Origin: DASQDN01 sp035630195
GTDB lineage: Bacteria > Acidobacteriota > Terriglobia > Bryobacterales > Bryobacteraceae
Assembly (NCBI GenBank): GCA_035630195.1
Contig: DASQLD010000127.1
Location: 1 to 6,003 of the forward strand
Direction of reading: 5' to 3'
Length of the DNA stretch: 6,003 nt
Part shown: positions 1 to 6,003 of the stretch, in pieces
Position numbering within the stretch: the stretch's first letter is position 1
How the letters are laid out: each line of letters begins with the position of its first letter
The notes under the pieces: generated by a model
Databases searched by the model: none
What the model saw: only the letters and a program-made list of their open reading frames with translations
Told to the model about the DNA's origin: nothing
Translations under genes and position numbers: made by a program

Positions 1-531
1 AAGGCCATAGGTAATCCATGAGCCCATGGACGGACGGCCGGCAAGATTGTGCCCCGTGCTCATCAGGAAGAACCCTGCGTCATGGAATGGCCGGTCAGTA
101 TGCATGGACCGGATGACGCAAGCATCGTCGATCTCGGCGCCGAACTGGGAGAAGAGGTCGCTCACTTCGATCCCGCTTTGACCGCGTTTGCGGAAGGCGA
201 ACGGCGACCCAAGCAGATTGCCCGTCTTCCGCTCGGTTTTCGGATTTTCGGTGGGCATCGGCTTGCCGTTGTACTTCTGGAGCATCGGCTTGAAGTCGAA
301 CGTATCGACGTGCGAAGGCCCGCCGTTCAGGAAAAGGAAGACGACTCGCTTCGCTTTGCCTTCAAAGTGCGTCTTCGGCGCATTGCCGGCAGTTCCGGCA
401 AGCAAAGGTTGCGCAAGTATATTCGCAAGCGCAACTGACCCGAAGCCACCGCTGAGCGACTGGAGCAGCGATCGCCGGCTCATGTGCGAAGTAAGAGTAC
501 TCTGTCCTGGATTGAAAAACATAGGGTCCAT
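1..531 (-). CDS. DUF1501 domain protein, Tat-exported, alkaline phosphatase superfamily (C-terminus outside window)
   Basis: This is the first 177 codons of a DUF1501 protein; the reading frame is open to the window edge, so about 60% of a usual 400-480 residue protein is missing. Residues 18-24 read SRRSLLQ, followed by a small hydrophobic stretch (GGFGSVALANILA), which is a twin-arginine-type export signal. The hallmark NGGPSHVDTFD is at residues 69-79, with ERKTGNLLGSPF near 100-111, RSMHTDRPFH at 141-150 and GRPSMGSWITYGL at the edge; all are typical of DUF1501. The family sits in the alkaline phosphatase superfamily clan, but its substrate is unknown. The start at 531 is 3 bases after the PSD1 stop and was chosen for that coupling. 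In-frame ATGs at 522 and 483 are possible, and the one at 483 would start right at the twin-arginine motif. No clear Shine-Dalgarno precedes any of them. Identity is secure; start and function are not. Confidence 0.93.
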   Translation of the reverse strand, partial: MDPMFFNPGQSTLTSHMSRRSLLQSLSGGFGSVALANILAQPLLAGTAGNAPKTHFEGKAKRVVFLFLNGGPSHVDTFDFKPMLQKYNGKPMPTENPKTERKTGNLLGSPFAFRKRGQSGIEVSDLFSQFGAEIDDACVIRSMHTDRPFHDAGFFLMSTGHNLAGRPSMGSWITYGL

Positions 532-534
532 CGC

Positions 535-3219
535 TCAATTCATGTAAAGAAACTCATTGGAGGCGAGGATTGCCTGCAGATACTGCGGCCAGCCCTCGTC
601 TCCTGCCAAAAACTCGCGTCCCCATCGAACTTCTTCCGCGCTTGGAGGACGACCGAACGCCAGACGGTATGCCCGCTCGATTCGGACTGTTGTATCTTCC
701 CCTGCCTCGCTTGCAACTCTGTCTGCGAACTTTCGCGCTTGTTGCGTCATGAAGGCGCTGTTCAGCAGGAAGAGCCGTTGCAATGGTGTACTTGTGGAGA
801 TGCGTTTCTCCGCGGTATCGTTGGCGTTCGGAAAATCGAAGACCGCGAGCGTGTTATCAAGTTTGCGCCTGCTGACGAAGCTATAAATAGTTCGGCGCAG
901 GTTACATTCGTCGTCAATCGGATGAGCTTGTCCACCAATTGTCCTGTCCAGGCGCCCGGACACGGCGAGAACGGAATCCCGGAGAGCCTCGACGTCGAGC
1001 CGCCGTACATTTGCGCGCCAATACAGCCGGTTGCCAGGATCCTTCTTAGTGTTGACTTCCGGCGCATCGGAACTGAGAGCGTAGGTGGAAGAAAGCATGA
1101 TCTCGCGATGTATCGCTTTGATCGACCAGCCGTTTTCTACAAACCTCGATGCGAGGTAGTCCAGCAGTTCGGGATGTGTGGGACGTTCCCCGAGCTGTCC
1201 GAAGCTGCTCGGTGTTCTCACGATGCCCTCGCCGAAATGGTGGGCCCAGATGCGATTCACCATCACTCTCGCCGTCAGGGGATTGCCGGCATTGGCGATG
1301 GCTTCGGCAAGCTCCAGTCGGCCGCTGCCGTTTGCGAACGGACGCGGATCGCCTTCGCAAAGGACCGATAGGAAGGCTCGCGGCGCCTCTTCTCCCAGAT
1401 TTTCCGGATTGCCACGGATGTGAACTTTGAGGTTCTTTGGCTTCTCGACATCTTCGATGACATGAAGGAAGGGATACTTGGCCGGAAGTTCGGCTTCCTT
1501 GCGCTGCACTTCCGCCACAAGCCCGGCGGCGTAGCTCTTCCACTCGCCTTGCAGGAAGCGATCGATCGCTTCTCCTTTGTACTGCAGCACGCGCTCGCTC
1601 TTGTCAGAAGAAAAACCGGTTCGCGAATCGCCCATGATCTCCGACCAGAAAACGTACTTATCGCGCGGGTAGGGCAATAGTACAACTTTCGCCAAAGCCG
1701 GATTCCCCTCCGCGCCGCCGAGTGTCGCCAGATTCTTCTCTTCGATGCTGCGAATTTCATCATGCACTGTCAAAAGCTGCGTTTGAAACTCACGAGCTAC
1801 TGCCGCTACGGCGGCTTCGTCGGCGGTGTTCTCGTTTTGCAGCCGGCACCACGCATCCAGATGTTTGTGTGTGTGTTCTTTCTTGTCCAGATAGCGGACC
1901 CAGCGTTCCAGCGTTTCGGAGTCGAGCTTTTGTTCCGACGCTACCTCGCCTGCAGCGCGATGTCTCGGTCCGAGTACCTGCGAGGCTGCGAAAACGTATT
2001 TTTCCGTCTGCTCTGCCAGGATCTCTGCAAGCTGCCGCGTTTGCCGGTCCCGGAAGTCGGCCAGCTTTTTCTTTAACGACTTGATTTCTTCGGCCTGTTT
2101 GTCGTATTTTTCGACCACATCTTTTGAAGCAAGCGGATACTCTTTCAAGCGTGTGCTTTGAAAAACGCCCAGGAATGCGTAATAGTCCTTGGTGGGAATC
2201 GGATCGAACTTGTGGTCGTGGCATTGAGCGCATCCGACAGTCAACCCGAGAAACGCTTTGCCCGTTACGTCCGGGCGGTCCTCCTGGTATTGGGCGCTAA
2301 ACGCGTAGAAGCCAAGGGCAGGCCGTAATCGCTCCCGCTGATCCGCCGGCATCAGATCGCCCGCGATCTGCGCCTTTGTGAAGAGATCGTAGGGCATGTC
2401 GTCGTTGAAAGCCTGAACGACCCAGTCCCGATAACGGAAAGAATTTGCGTACGGCTCGTCTTCGACGATGTTCAACTTGTCGTCTGTGTAGCGAGCGACG
2501 TCCAGCCAGTAACGTCCCCAGCGCTCTCCATAGTGCGGGGAGGCTAGCAATTTGTCGACTACTTTTGCAAACGCGCCCGGCGATTTGTCATTCACAAACG
2601 CGTCGACTTCTTCGGGCGTCGGCGGCAGTCCAATCAGGTCCATGTAGGCGCGACGCAGCAGAACAGGCTTGGCCGCCATCGCAACCGGCTGCAAGCCTTC
2701 CTTCTCGAGCCGGGACAAGATAAAAGCGTCAATCGGCGTCTTTACCCAAGATCGATTGCCTGGGGCCGGCGCCTTCGGCTTGTGAACCGGTTGGAATGAC
2801 CAGAACTGCCGCTGTTCCGCGGTGATGTGATATCCAGCGTCTGACTTGGGCGCGGAGGCTTTCGCTTCGGGCCACTCGGCGCCATCCTTGATCCATTGCC
2901 GCAAGACGCCGATGTCGTCCGGCGTGAGCTTGCCCTCCGGGGGCATCTTCAGACGGGCATGGGTGTGAGTGACAGCTTGGAAGAGAAGGCTTTCCTCGGG
3001 CTTGCCGGGAATCACCGCCGGCCCCGAGTTGCCGCCTTTGAGCAACGACTCGCTCGACACCATTTTCAGCGCGCCCAATGCAGTCGACGTGTGGCATGCA
3101 AAGCAATTCTTCGCCAGCACAGGCCGAACGCGCATCTCGAAGAAATCGCCTGGAGTTTCCGACCAGAGTGAAAGAGGAATGAAAGCTGCCAATACTACCG
3201 GCCTGACAGCAAACGGCAT
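535..3219 (-). CDS. PSD1 and planctomycete cytochrome c domain protein (PSCyt1-DUF1549-DUF1553)
   Basis: This 894-residue exported protein has the standard PSD1 layout. Residues 1-20 (MPFAVRPVVLAAFIPLSLW) look like a signal peptide. A PSCyt1 domain follows at about 26-115, with CFACH at 39-43 as covalent haem site and Met92 (LKMPP) as probable axial ligand. DUF1549 spans about 140-358, including LIGLPPTPEEVDAF, YGERWGRYWLDVARY and a second CxxCH, CAQCH at 330-334. A charged, coiled-coil-prone linker lies near 374-404. DUF1553 covers about 646-890 (NPLTARVMVNRIWAHHFG; RRLDVEALRDS). The frame also has an ATG at 3282, but the start at 3219 gives the signal peptide at the N-terminus and is preceded by GGAGG 10 bases upstream. 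Length fits the family. It is followed after 3 bases by a DUF1501 gene, its usual partner. The pair is usually associated with polysaccharide degradation in planctomycetes and relatives; the reaction is not known, and periplasmic electron transfer is an inference from the haem motifs. Confidence 0.96.
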   Translation of the reverse strand: MPFAVRPVVLAAFIPLSLWSETPGDFFEMRVRPVLAKNCFACHTSTALGALKMVSSESLLKGGNSGPAVIPGKPEESLLFQAVTHTHARLKMPPEGKLTPDDIGVLRQWIKDGAEWPEAKASAPKSDAGYHITAEQRQFWSFQPVHKPKAPAPGNRSWVKTPIDAFILSRLEKEGLQPVAMAAKPVLLRRAYMDLIGLPPTPEEVDAFVNDKSPGAFAKVVDKLLASPHYGERWGRYWLDVARYTDDKLNIVEDEPYANSFRYRDWVVQAFNDDMPYDLFTKAQIAGDLMPADQRERLRPALGFYAFSAQYQEDRPDVTGKAFLGLTVGCAQCHDHKFDPIPTKDYYAFLGVFQSTRLKEYPLASKDVVEKYDKQAEEIKSLKKKLADFRDRQTRQLAEILAEQTEKYVFAASQVLGPRHRAAGEVASEQKLDSETLERWVRYLDKKEHTHKHLDAWCRLQNENTADEAAVAAVAREFQTQLLTVHDEIRSIEEKNLATLGGAEGNPALAKVVLLPYPRDKYVFWSEIMGDSRTGFSSDKSERVLQYKGEAIDRFLQGEWKSYAAGLVAEVQRKEAELPAKYPFLHVIEDVEKPKNLKVHIRGNPENLGEEAPRAFLSVLCEGDPRPFANGSGRLELAEAIANAGNPLTARVMVNRIWAHHFGEGIVRTPSSFGQLGERPTHPELLDYLASRFVENGWSIKAIHREIMLSSTYALSSDAPEVNTKKDPGNRLYWRANVRRLDVEALRDSVLAVSGRLDRTIGGQAHPIDDECNLRRTIYSFVSRRKLDNTLAVFDFPNANDTAEKRISTSTPLQRLFLLNSAFMTQQARKFADRVASEAGEDTTVRIERAYRLAFGRPPSAEEVRWGREFLAGDEGWPQYLQAILASNEFLYMN
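1555..1572. repeat. Perfect 18-base palindrome inside the PSD1 gene
   Basis: GAAGCGATCGATCGCTTC is its own reverse complement. On the minus strand it encodes EAIDRF, within the linker before DUF1553. The structure is certain; a function is not indicated, and it may be chance. Confidence 0.5.
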
Positions 3220-3229
3220 TTTCGGAAGG

Positions 3230-3234
3230 CCTCC
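3230..3234 (-). promoter_or_regulatory. Shine-Dalgarno sequence of the PSD1 gene
   Basis: The minus strand reads GGAGG here, 10 bases before the ATG at 3219. This is the clearest ribosome binding site in the window and decides the start of the PSD1 protein in favour of 3219 over the upstream in-frame ATG at 3282. The latter would also place the regulatory inverted repeat inside the coding region. Confidence 0.75.
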
Positions 3235-3246
3235 AGTGCGTGGACT

Positions 3247-3265
3247 GATCTGGTCGGACCAGATC
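3247..3265. promoter_or_regulatory. Candidate FadR-subfamily GntR operator (perfect 19-base inverted repeat)
   Basis: The sequence GATCTGGTCGGACCAGATC is a perfect inverted repeat of two 9-base arms around one central base. Its core TGGTCnGACCA matches the operator form known for FadR-subfamily GntR regulators (FadR, PdhR, LldR-type sites with TGGTnnnACCA). It lies in the 78-base gap between the membrane-protein stop and the PSD1 start, ending 27 bases before the PSD1 ATG. A weak -10-like TACATT is at 3276-3271 on the minus strand, just upstream of the repeat, with no convincing -35. A bound protein at this place would overlap the start of transcription or block elongation, so repression of the PSD1-DUF1501 unit with release by a small metabolite is the likely mode. 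No GntR gene is in the window, so the regulator is unidentified. Confidence 0.65.
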
Positions 3266-3297
3266 TTTTGAATGTAGCACAAAGGGAGCGCCTAGGA

Positions 3298-3972
3298 TTA
3301 GAGGGCCACGCCAAGCGGCCGTCTTAAAATCAGCGCCGATACTAGGGAAATAACCACAAACCACAACGCCCACGGAAGGGAGAATACCGTTGCTTTGGGA
3401 TACCGAATTTCAATGGCACTTCTCCCCCACAAAGGTTTAGGAAGGAACGCCATCCCGGAGCCGGCGACGATTCGTTCGGTCATAGACGCGACTTGCAGCT
3501 TCCCTGAAGAATCCTGGGTAGGACGGATTCGCCAGCTTGTCTGGCCGGTGGCTTTCACGAACAGCGGTCTGGTCTCAACCGCAAAACCGGGAGGCGTAAC
3601 AATGGATTGCTGTTGAGCCGCCACCGAAACAACTGCGGAACTCCCGACTTTGAGAGGCGCACGACTATACGCGGCGTCGAGCGTCCAAAGCACGCCCATC
3701 ATAGGTAGTGCTGAAAGCGCCAACGACGGAAAAAGGAGTTTCAGCAGGCGGACGTTATCCAGCGCCAGCGCGCGCTGCGACCGCAGCACCTGCCCCGGAT
3801 CTTCCCGAAACAGTCTGCATTCGAGCAAGTGAGCTTGAGCTTGCGCCTTCGTCGCGGCGATCGCAGCCTGATCCGACCATCGCCGGATCGTGAGCATCAT
3901 CACGAGCGTCGTTACGGCTGCGGCAACGCCGATTCCAAGCAGCGCAACGCCGCCTAACTCGACTTCCGTCAC
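3298..3972 (-). CDS. Three-segment membrane protein of unknown function
   Basis: I do not recognise the family. The 224-residue protein has hydrophobic segments at about 7-28, 79-98 and 198-216. Positive residues follow the first (IRRW, 29-32) and the third (LRRPL, 216-220), which suggests N-terminus outside, a cytoplasmic loop at 30-78 and a large extracytoplasmic domain at about 99-197. The cytoplasmic loop is rich in Ala, Gln, Arg and Leu and is probably a helical hairpin. The external part looks beta-rich and has no cysteines. Translation starts at GTG, with the GTGA overlapping the stop of the ribbon-helix-helix gene by 4 bases, a sign of coupled translation. As last gene behind the phosphatase and the ribbon-helix-helix gene it probably acts with them at the membrane. 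Its topology resembles an Oxa1-superfamily core, but this is only an inference. The reading frame is well supported by the overlap and the membrane pattern; function is open. Confidence 0.8.
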   Translation of the reverse strand: MTEVELGGVALLGIGVAAAVTTLVMMLTIRRWSDQAAIAATKAQAQAHLLECRLFREDPGQVLRSQRALALDNVRLLKLLFPSLALSALPMMGVLWTLDAAYSRAPLKVGSSAVVSVAAQQQSIVTPPGFAVETRPLFVKATGQTSWRIRPTQDSSGKLQVASMTERIVAGSGMAFLPKPLWGRSAIEIRYPKATVFSLPWALWFVVISLVSALILRRPLGVAL

Positions 3973-4166
3973 TTCAGATAACCCAGCCCCTTCAACTTGC
4001 GTTCGACGTCGTCACGGACGTCGGCTTCCTGGCTTTTGGCCAACTCCCGTTCGAGGACGTGGCAGACAAACTCATCGACGGAGCTGTAGCCCGCCTTTTC
4101 CGCCTGCGTGCGCGCGCGATCATAAAGTCCTCGGGTCAAGGTGACAGAAGGCTTAAAGGACAGCAT
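3969..4166 (-). CDS. Small ribbon-helix-helix (CopG/Arc-like) protein
   Basis: This 65-residue protein has a ribbon-helix-helix pattern: a short strand at 5-10 (KPSVTL), helix A at about 12-25 (GLYDRARTQAEKAG), a turn at GYSS (26-29), and helix B at 30-43 (VDEFVCHVLERELA). A linker leads to a C-terminal tail, DDVERKLKGLGYLK (52-65), which is not part of the DNA-binding fold. Such proteins dimerise and bind DNA through the strand; many are antitoxins or autorepressors, but no toxin-like partner is adjacent. The gene begins 21 bases after the phosphatase stop and its TGA overlaps the GTG of the membrane-protein gene, so it belongs to that operon. The ATG at 4166 has only a weak AAGG directly before it. 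It could autoregulate this operon, or the fold could serve as a dimerisation module rather than as a repressor. Confidence 0.83.
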   Translation of the reverse strand: MLSFKPSVTLTRGLYDRARTQAEKAGYSSVDEFVCHVLERELAKSQEADVRDDVERKLKGLGYLK

Positions 4167-4187
4167 GCCTTGATAGTAGACTGTCCG

Positions 4188-6003
4188 TCAGAACACGTTG
4201 CGGCCCGTCATGGCGGCGGGCGGTGAAACGTTGAAGAAGCGGAGGATCGAAGGCGGCAGATCGCGGAGAGCAGGCTGTTCATTTTTGATGGGCTTGCTGC
4301 TCAGAAGAACTCCCGGTACTGCCACTGGATCGATGCAGTGATCGCCGATCCACGGATCCTGGTTCTCCTCGACAACCTTGCCTTCGCTGGCTCCGAGCCC
4401 GGTGTTCCAGGCGGCGCGATACCCGGGACTGTATCCGAGGATGAGATCCGGCGCTACGGCCGACTCGCGCCGCTGCGCTACCGCTTGAACGATACGTTCG
4501 CCGGTGTCGGGATCCCGCGCCTCGAGCAATCGCTTCTTTATCCGATCGAGCGTTGCGAGGCGGTCCCCGTTTTCGACAATTCCTTTCGCCTCTCTTCCAC
4601 GCATGTTCAGATATAAGCCGTTCAGTCCGAGCGCGTATGCTTGCGTGCGGCTCCAATCGACGTTTTGGAAACCGTCGCCGCCTGGAGGTCCATCAAGGAC
4701 AAGAAAGCGTTCCTGAACCAGCCAGGCGTTCAATTGAAAACTGCGCTCGAACCGTGCGAAGCCGTGATCGGACATGACGACGAAAGTTGCGGTGGGCACA
4801 GCCTGCATCGTTTCCCAGATCGCCTCGTCAACTCGGCGATAGGTCTCGAGGAGGGCCGTTTCGTCACGCTCCCATAACATGTGCGAATCCTGATCGACAG
4901 ACGAAAAATACACGAAGAGAAAGCCTTCCCGGAACGCTCGTATTGCCTGGCGGAGTAGTCGCTTCTCATCTTCAAACACCATCCGGCTTTGTACTTTGTA
5001 TTCCTCGAGGCTGAGGGCCCCGTGTCGCACTGCCGCGGTGTCTTGCGCAATGCCTTGGGTGTAGAAGGGACCTGTTTCCCTGGCGATTTTGGCCGCCAGT
5101 GCGGCCGGCGCCGAGATCGGTATTGCCGGTTCGCTGGGATCAATGTTTATCGGACTCACATACAGCCGGAGTGGCGTTACCGACTTGGCGTATACGCGAA
5201 CCATTCCTTTTGTGCTTGCGATCCACGGAACGAGCGAGAACTCGACAGGTATCCACTCGGACCACTCTCGGGCCTGAAGAATGACAACTTCCTCGCCCAC
5301 CGAAAGCTGGATGGCGTTTGCATTGGCGTCGACGTCAGTGATCAGGGTGGCAACTGTCGTTTGCTGGTCTTTCCGCAGCGGATTCGATGGGCCTTGGAGC
5401 GGCAGCAGAACGCGGCCGTTCCCGCCAACCGCTACCGTGGTGATTTCACCTCCGGGTACGGAGCGCGCAATCTCCTCGGGCTCATCTGTGTACAACGTGA
5501 AGGTTCCAAATCCACCTCGAAGATCGGGAACACCCATGCCGGAGATGGCCTCGCCACTTTCTACCGGCGGGAAGTTCGTCGGCATACGTGACGTGAATAC
5601 CGGGACGCCCTGGTTGGCCAGCAGCGACCAGAACGCAACGCCGTTTCGCAGCGAGATCACACGCGCAGAGGAAAGAGGAAAGATCCACGGCCCGAATGGC
5701 AATTGCCAACGAGGCGGTTCCAGTCGGTTCATGGAGGAGAACGGCGCCAGCGTGTTGGGATCGCGATGTACAAAGTCGTAGATCCCATGGCCATCCGGGT
5801 CGAGCCCGGTAATAAACGTCGACCAGGCCACCGGGCTCTGCGGAGGAGTCGTTGTCTGTAGTCGACGAAATCCGCCCGTGTCTCTTAATTTTCGGAGCGC
5901 GGGCAGGGCGGCCCAGTGGCGCTCCAGGAAACTCGGGTCCATCCCGTCAACGCCAAAAACGATCAGCGACTGTCGACCGAGTTCCCCCGGCTGCGGACGG
6001 CAT
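4188..6003 (-). CDS. Alkaline-phosphatase-superfamily phosphodiesterase-type protein, COG3379-like (N-terminus outside window)
   Basis: The frame is open to the window edge and gives 604 residues, numbered here from the first full codon at 6002. The metal-binding and catalytic set is complete: Asp19 in LIVFGVDGMDP, the nucleophile Ser56 in PPQSPVAWSTFITG (it aligns with the Thr of nucleotide pyrophosphatases, 10 residues before the Gly of the TG pair), Asp370/His374 in SSVDQDSH, Asp412/His413 in SDHG, and His555 in GDHCIDP. An insert of about 200 residues, around 135-330, separates the halves. The C-terminus (DLPPSILRFFNV, then GRNVF) is the usual end of the fold. The ATG at 5942 is internal, since the first metal ligand lies before it. 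The enzyme should hydrolyse a phosphodiester or phosphomonoester, substrate unknown. Any export signal would be upstream of the window. Downstream, after 21 bases, come the ribbon-helix-helix and membrane-protein genes, probably one operon. Confidence 0.94.
   Translation of the reverse strand, partial: CRPQPGELGRQSLIVFGVDGMDPSFLERHWAALPALRKLRDTGGFRRLQTTTPPQSPVAWSTFITGLDPDGHGIYDFVHRDPNTLAPFSSMNRLEPPRWQLPFGPWIFPLSSARVISLRNGVAFWSLLANQGVPVFTSRMPTNFPPVESGEAISGMGVPDLRGGFGTFTLYTDEPEEIARSVPGGEITTVAVGGNGRVLLPLQGPSNPLRKDQQTTVATLITDVDANANAIQLSVGEEVVILQAREWSEWIPVEFSLVPWIASTKGMVRVYAKSVTPLRLYVSPINIDPSEPAIPISAPAALAAKIARETGPFYTQGIAQDTAAVRHGALSLEEYKVQSRMVFEDEKRLLRQAIRAFREGFLFVYFSSVDQDSHMLWERDETALLETYRRVDEAIWETMQAVPTATFVVMSDHGFARFERSFQLNAWLVQERFLVLDGPPGGDGFQNVDWSRTQAYALGLNGLYLNMRGREAKGIVENGDRLATLDRIKKRLLEARDPDTGERIVQAVAQRRESAVAPDLILGYSPGYRAAWNTGLGASEGKVVEENQDPWIGDHCIDPVAVPGVLLSSKPIKNEQPALRDLPPSILRFFNVSPPAAMTGRNVF

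Noticed and set aside
484..1371. A 295-codon plus-strand open frame opposite the PSD1 gene
   Set aside because: It is antisense to the well-supported DUF1553 region, shows no recognisable domain, and has the irregular composition of a shadow frame in GC-rich DNA.
1046..1543. A 165-codon minus-strand frame inside the PSD1 gene
   Set aside because: It is an out-of-frame shadow, rich in Arg and Ser, within a gene whose own frame has clear domain motifs.
3220..3282. Upstream ATG at 3282 as start of the PSD1 protein
   Set aside because: It would add 21 residues without signal-peptide character, would put the inverted repeat inside the gene, and would ignore the GGAGG in front of the ATG at 3219.
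3276..3300. Rho-independent terminator between the membrane-protein gene and the PSD1 gene
   Set aside because: Only a 6-base CCTAGG palindrome is present, with no stable hairpin and no T-run after it. Read-through from the upstream operon remains possible.
4989..5591. A 200-codon plus-strand open frame opposite the phosphatase gene
   Set aside because: It lies wholly antisense to the conserved phosphatase frame, and its translation resembles no family.
5940..5942. ATG at 5942 as start of the phosphatase
   Set aside because: The frame stays open upstream to the window edge and encodes LIVFGVDG, which holds the first metal-binding Asp and the first core strand, so the true start is outside the window.

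Overview
All recognisable genes in this window lie on the minus strand, so transcription runs from position 6003 towards position 1. The likely source is a soil-type Acidobacterium of the Bryobacterales/Solibacter kind. A planctomycete or verrucomicrobial source is the main alternative. The basis is a moderately high GC content by eye, a PSCyt1-DUF1549-DUF1553 (PSD1) cytochrome protein paired with a DUF1501 protein, and a COG3379-like alkaline-phosphatase-superfamily protein. The taxonomic call is inference from gene content and wording of motifs, not from a search.

In transcription order, the first block (6003 to 3298) has three tightly packed genes. They are an alkaline-phosphatase-superfamily phosphodiesterase-type enzyme (its N-terminus lies outside the window), a 65-residue ribbon-helix-helix protein, and a 224-residue protein with three predicted membrane segments. 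The genes are 21 bases apart and then overlap by 4 bases (GTGA), so they look like one operon with translational coupling.

A 78-base gap (3220 to 3297) follows. It holds a perfect 19-base inverted repeat, GATCTGGTCGGACCAGATC, whose core TGGTCnGACCA is the classic operator form of FadR-subfamily GntR regulators. It lies between the upstream operon and a good Shine-Dalgarno sequence, so it probably controls the second block.

The second block (3219 to 1 and beyond) is a two-gene unit: an exported 894-residue PSD1 protein with two CxxCH haem-type motifs, then a DUF1501 protein starting 3 bases after the PSD1 stop and running off the window. PSD1 and DUF1501 genes are commonly adjacent in planctomycetes, verrucomicrobia and some acidobacteria. 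They are usually linked with breakdown of complex, often sulfated, polysaccharides, although neither biochemical role is firmly established. DUF1501 is itself placed in the alkaline phosphatase superfamily, so the window carries two members of that fold, one at each end.

No RNA genes, mobile elements or CRISPR arrays were seen. No stretch longer than 300 bases lacks a gene. The points most worth following are the FadR-type operator in front of the PSD1-DUF1501 pair and the phosphatase/ribbon-helix-helix/three-helix membrane protein module, whose membrane protein has the topology of an Oxa1-superfamily core.
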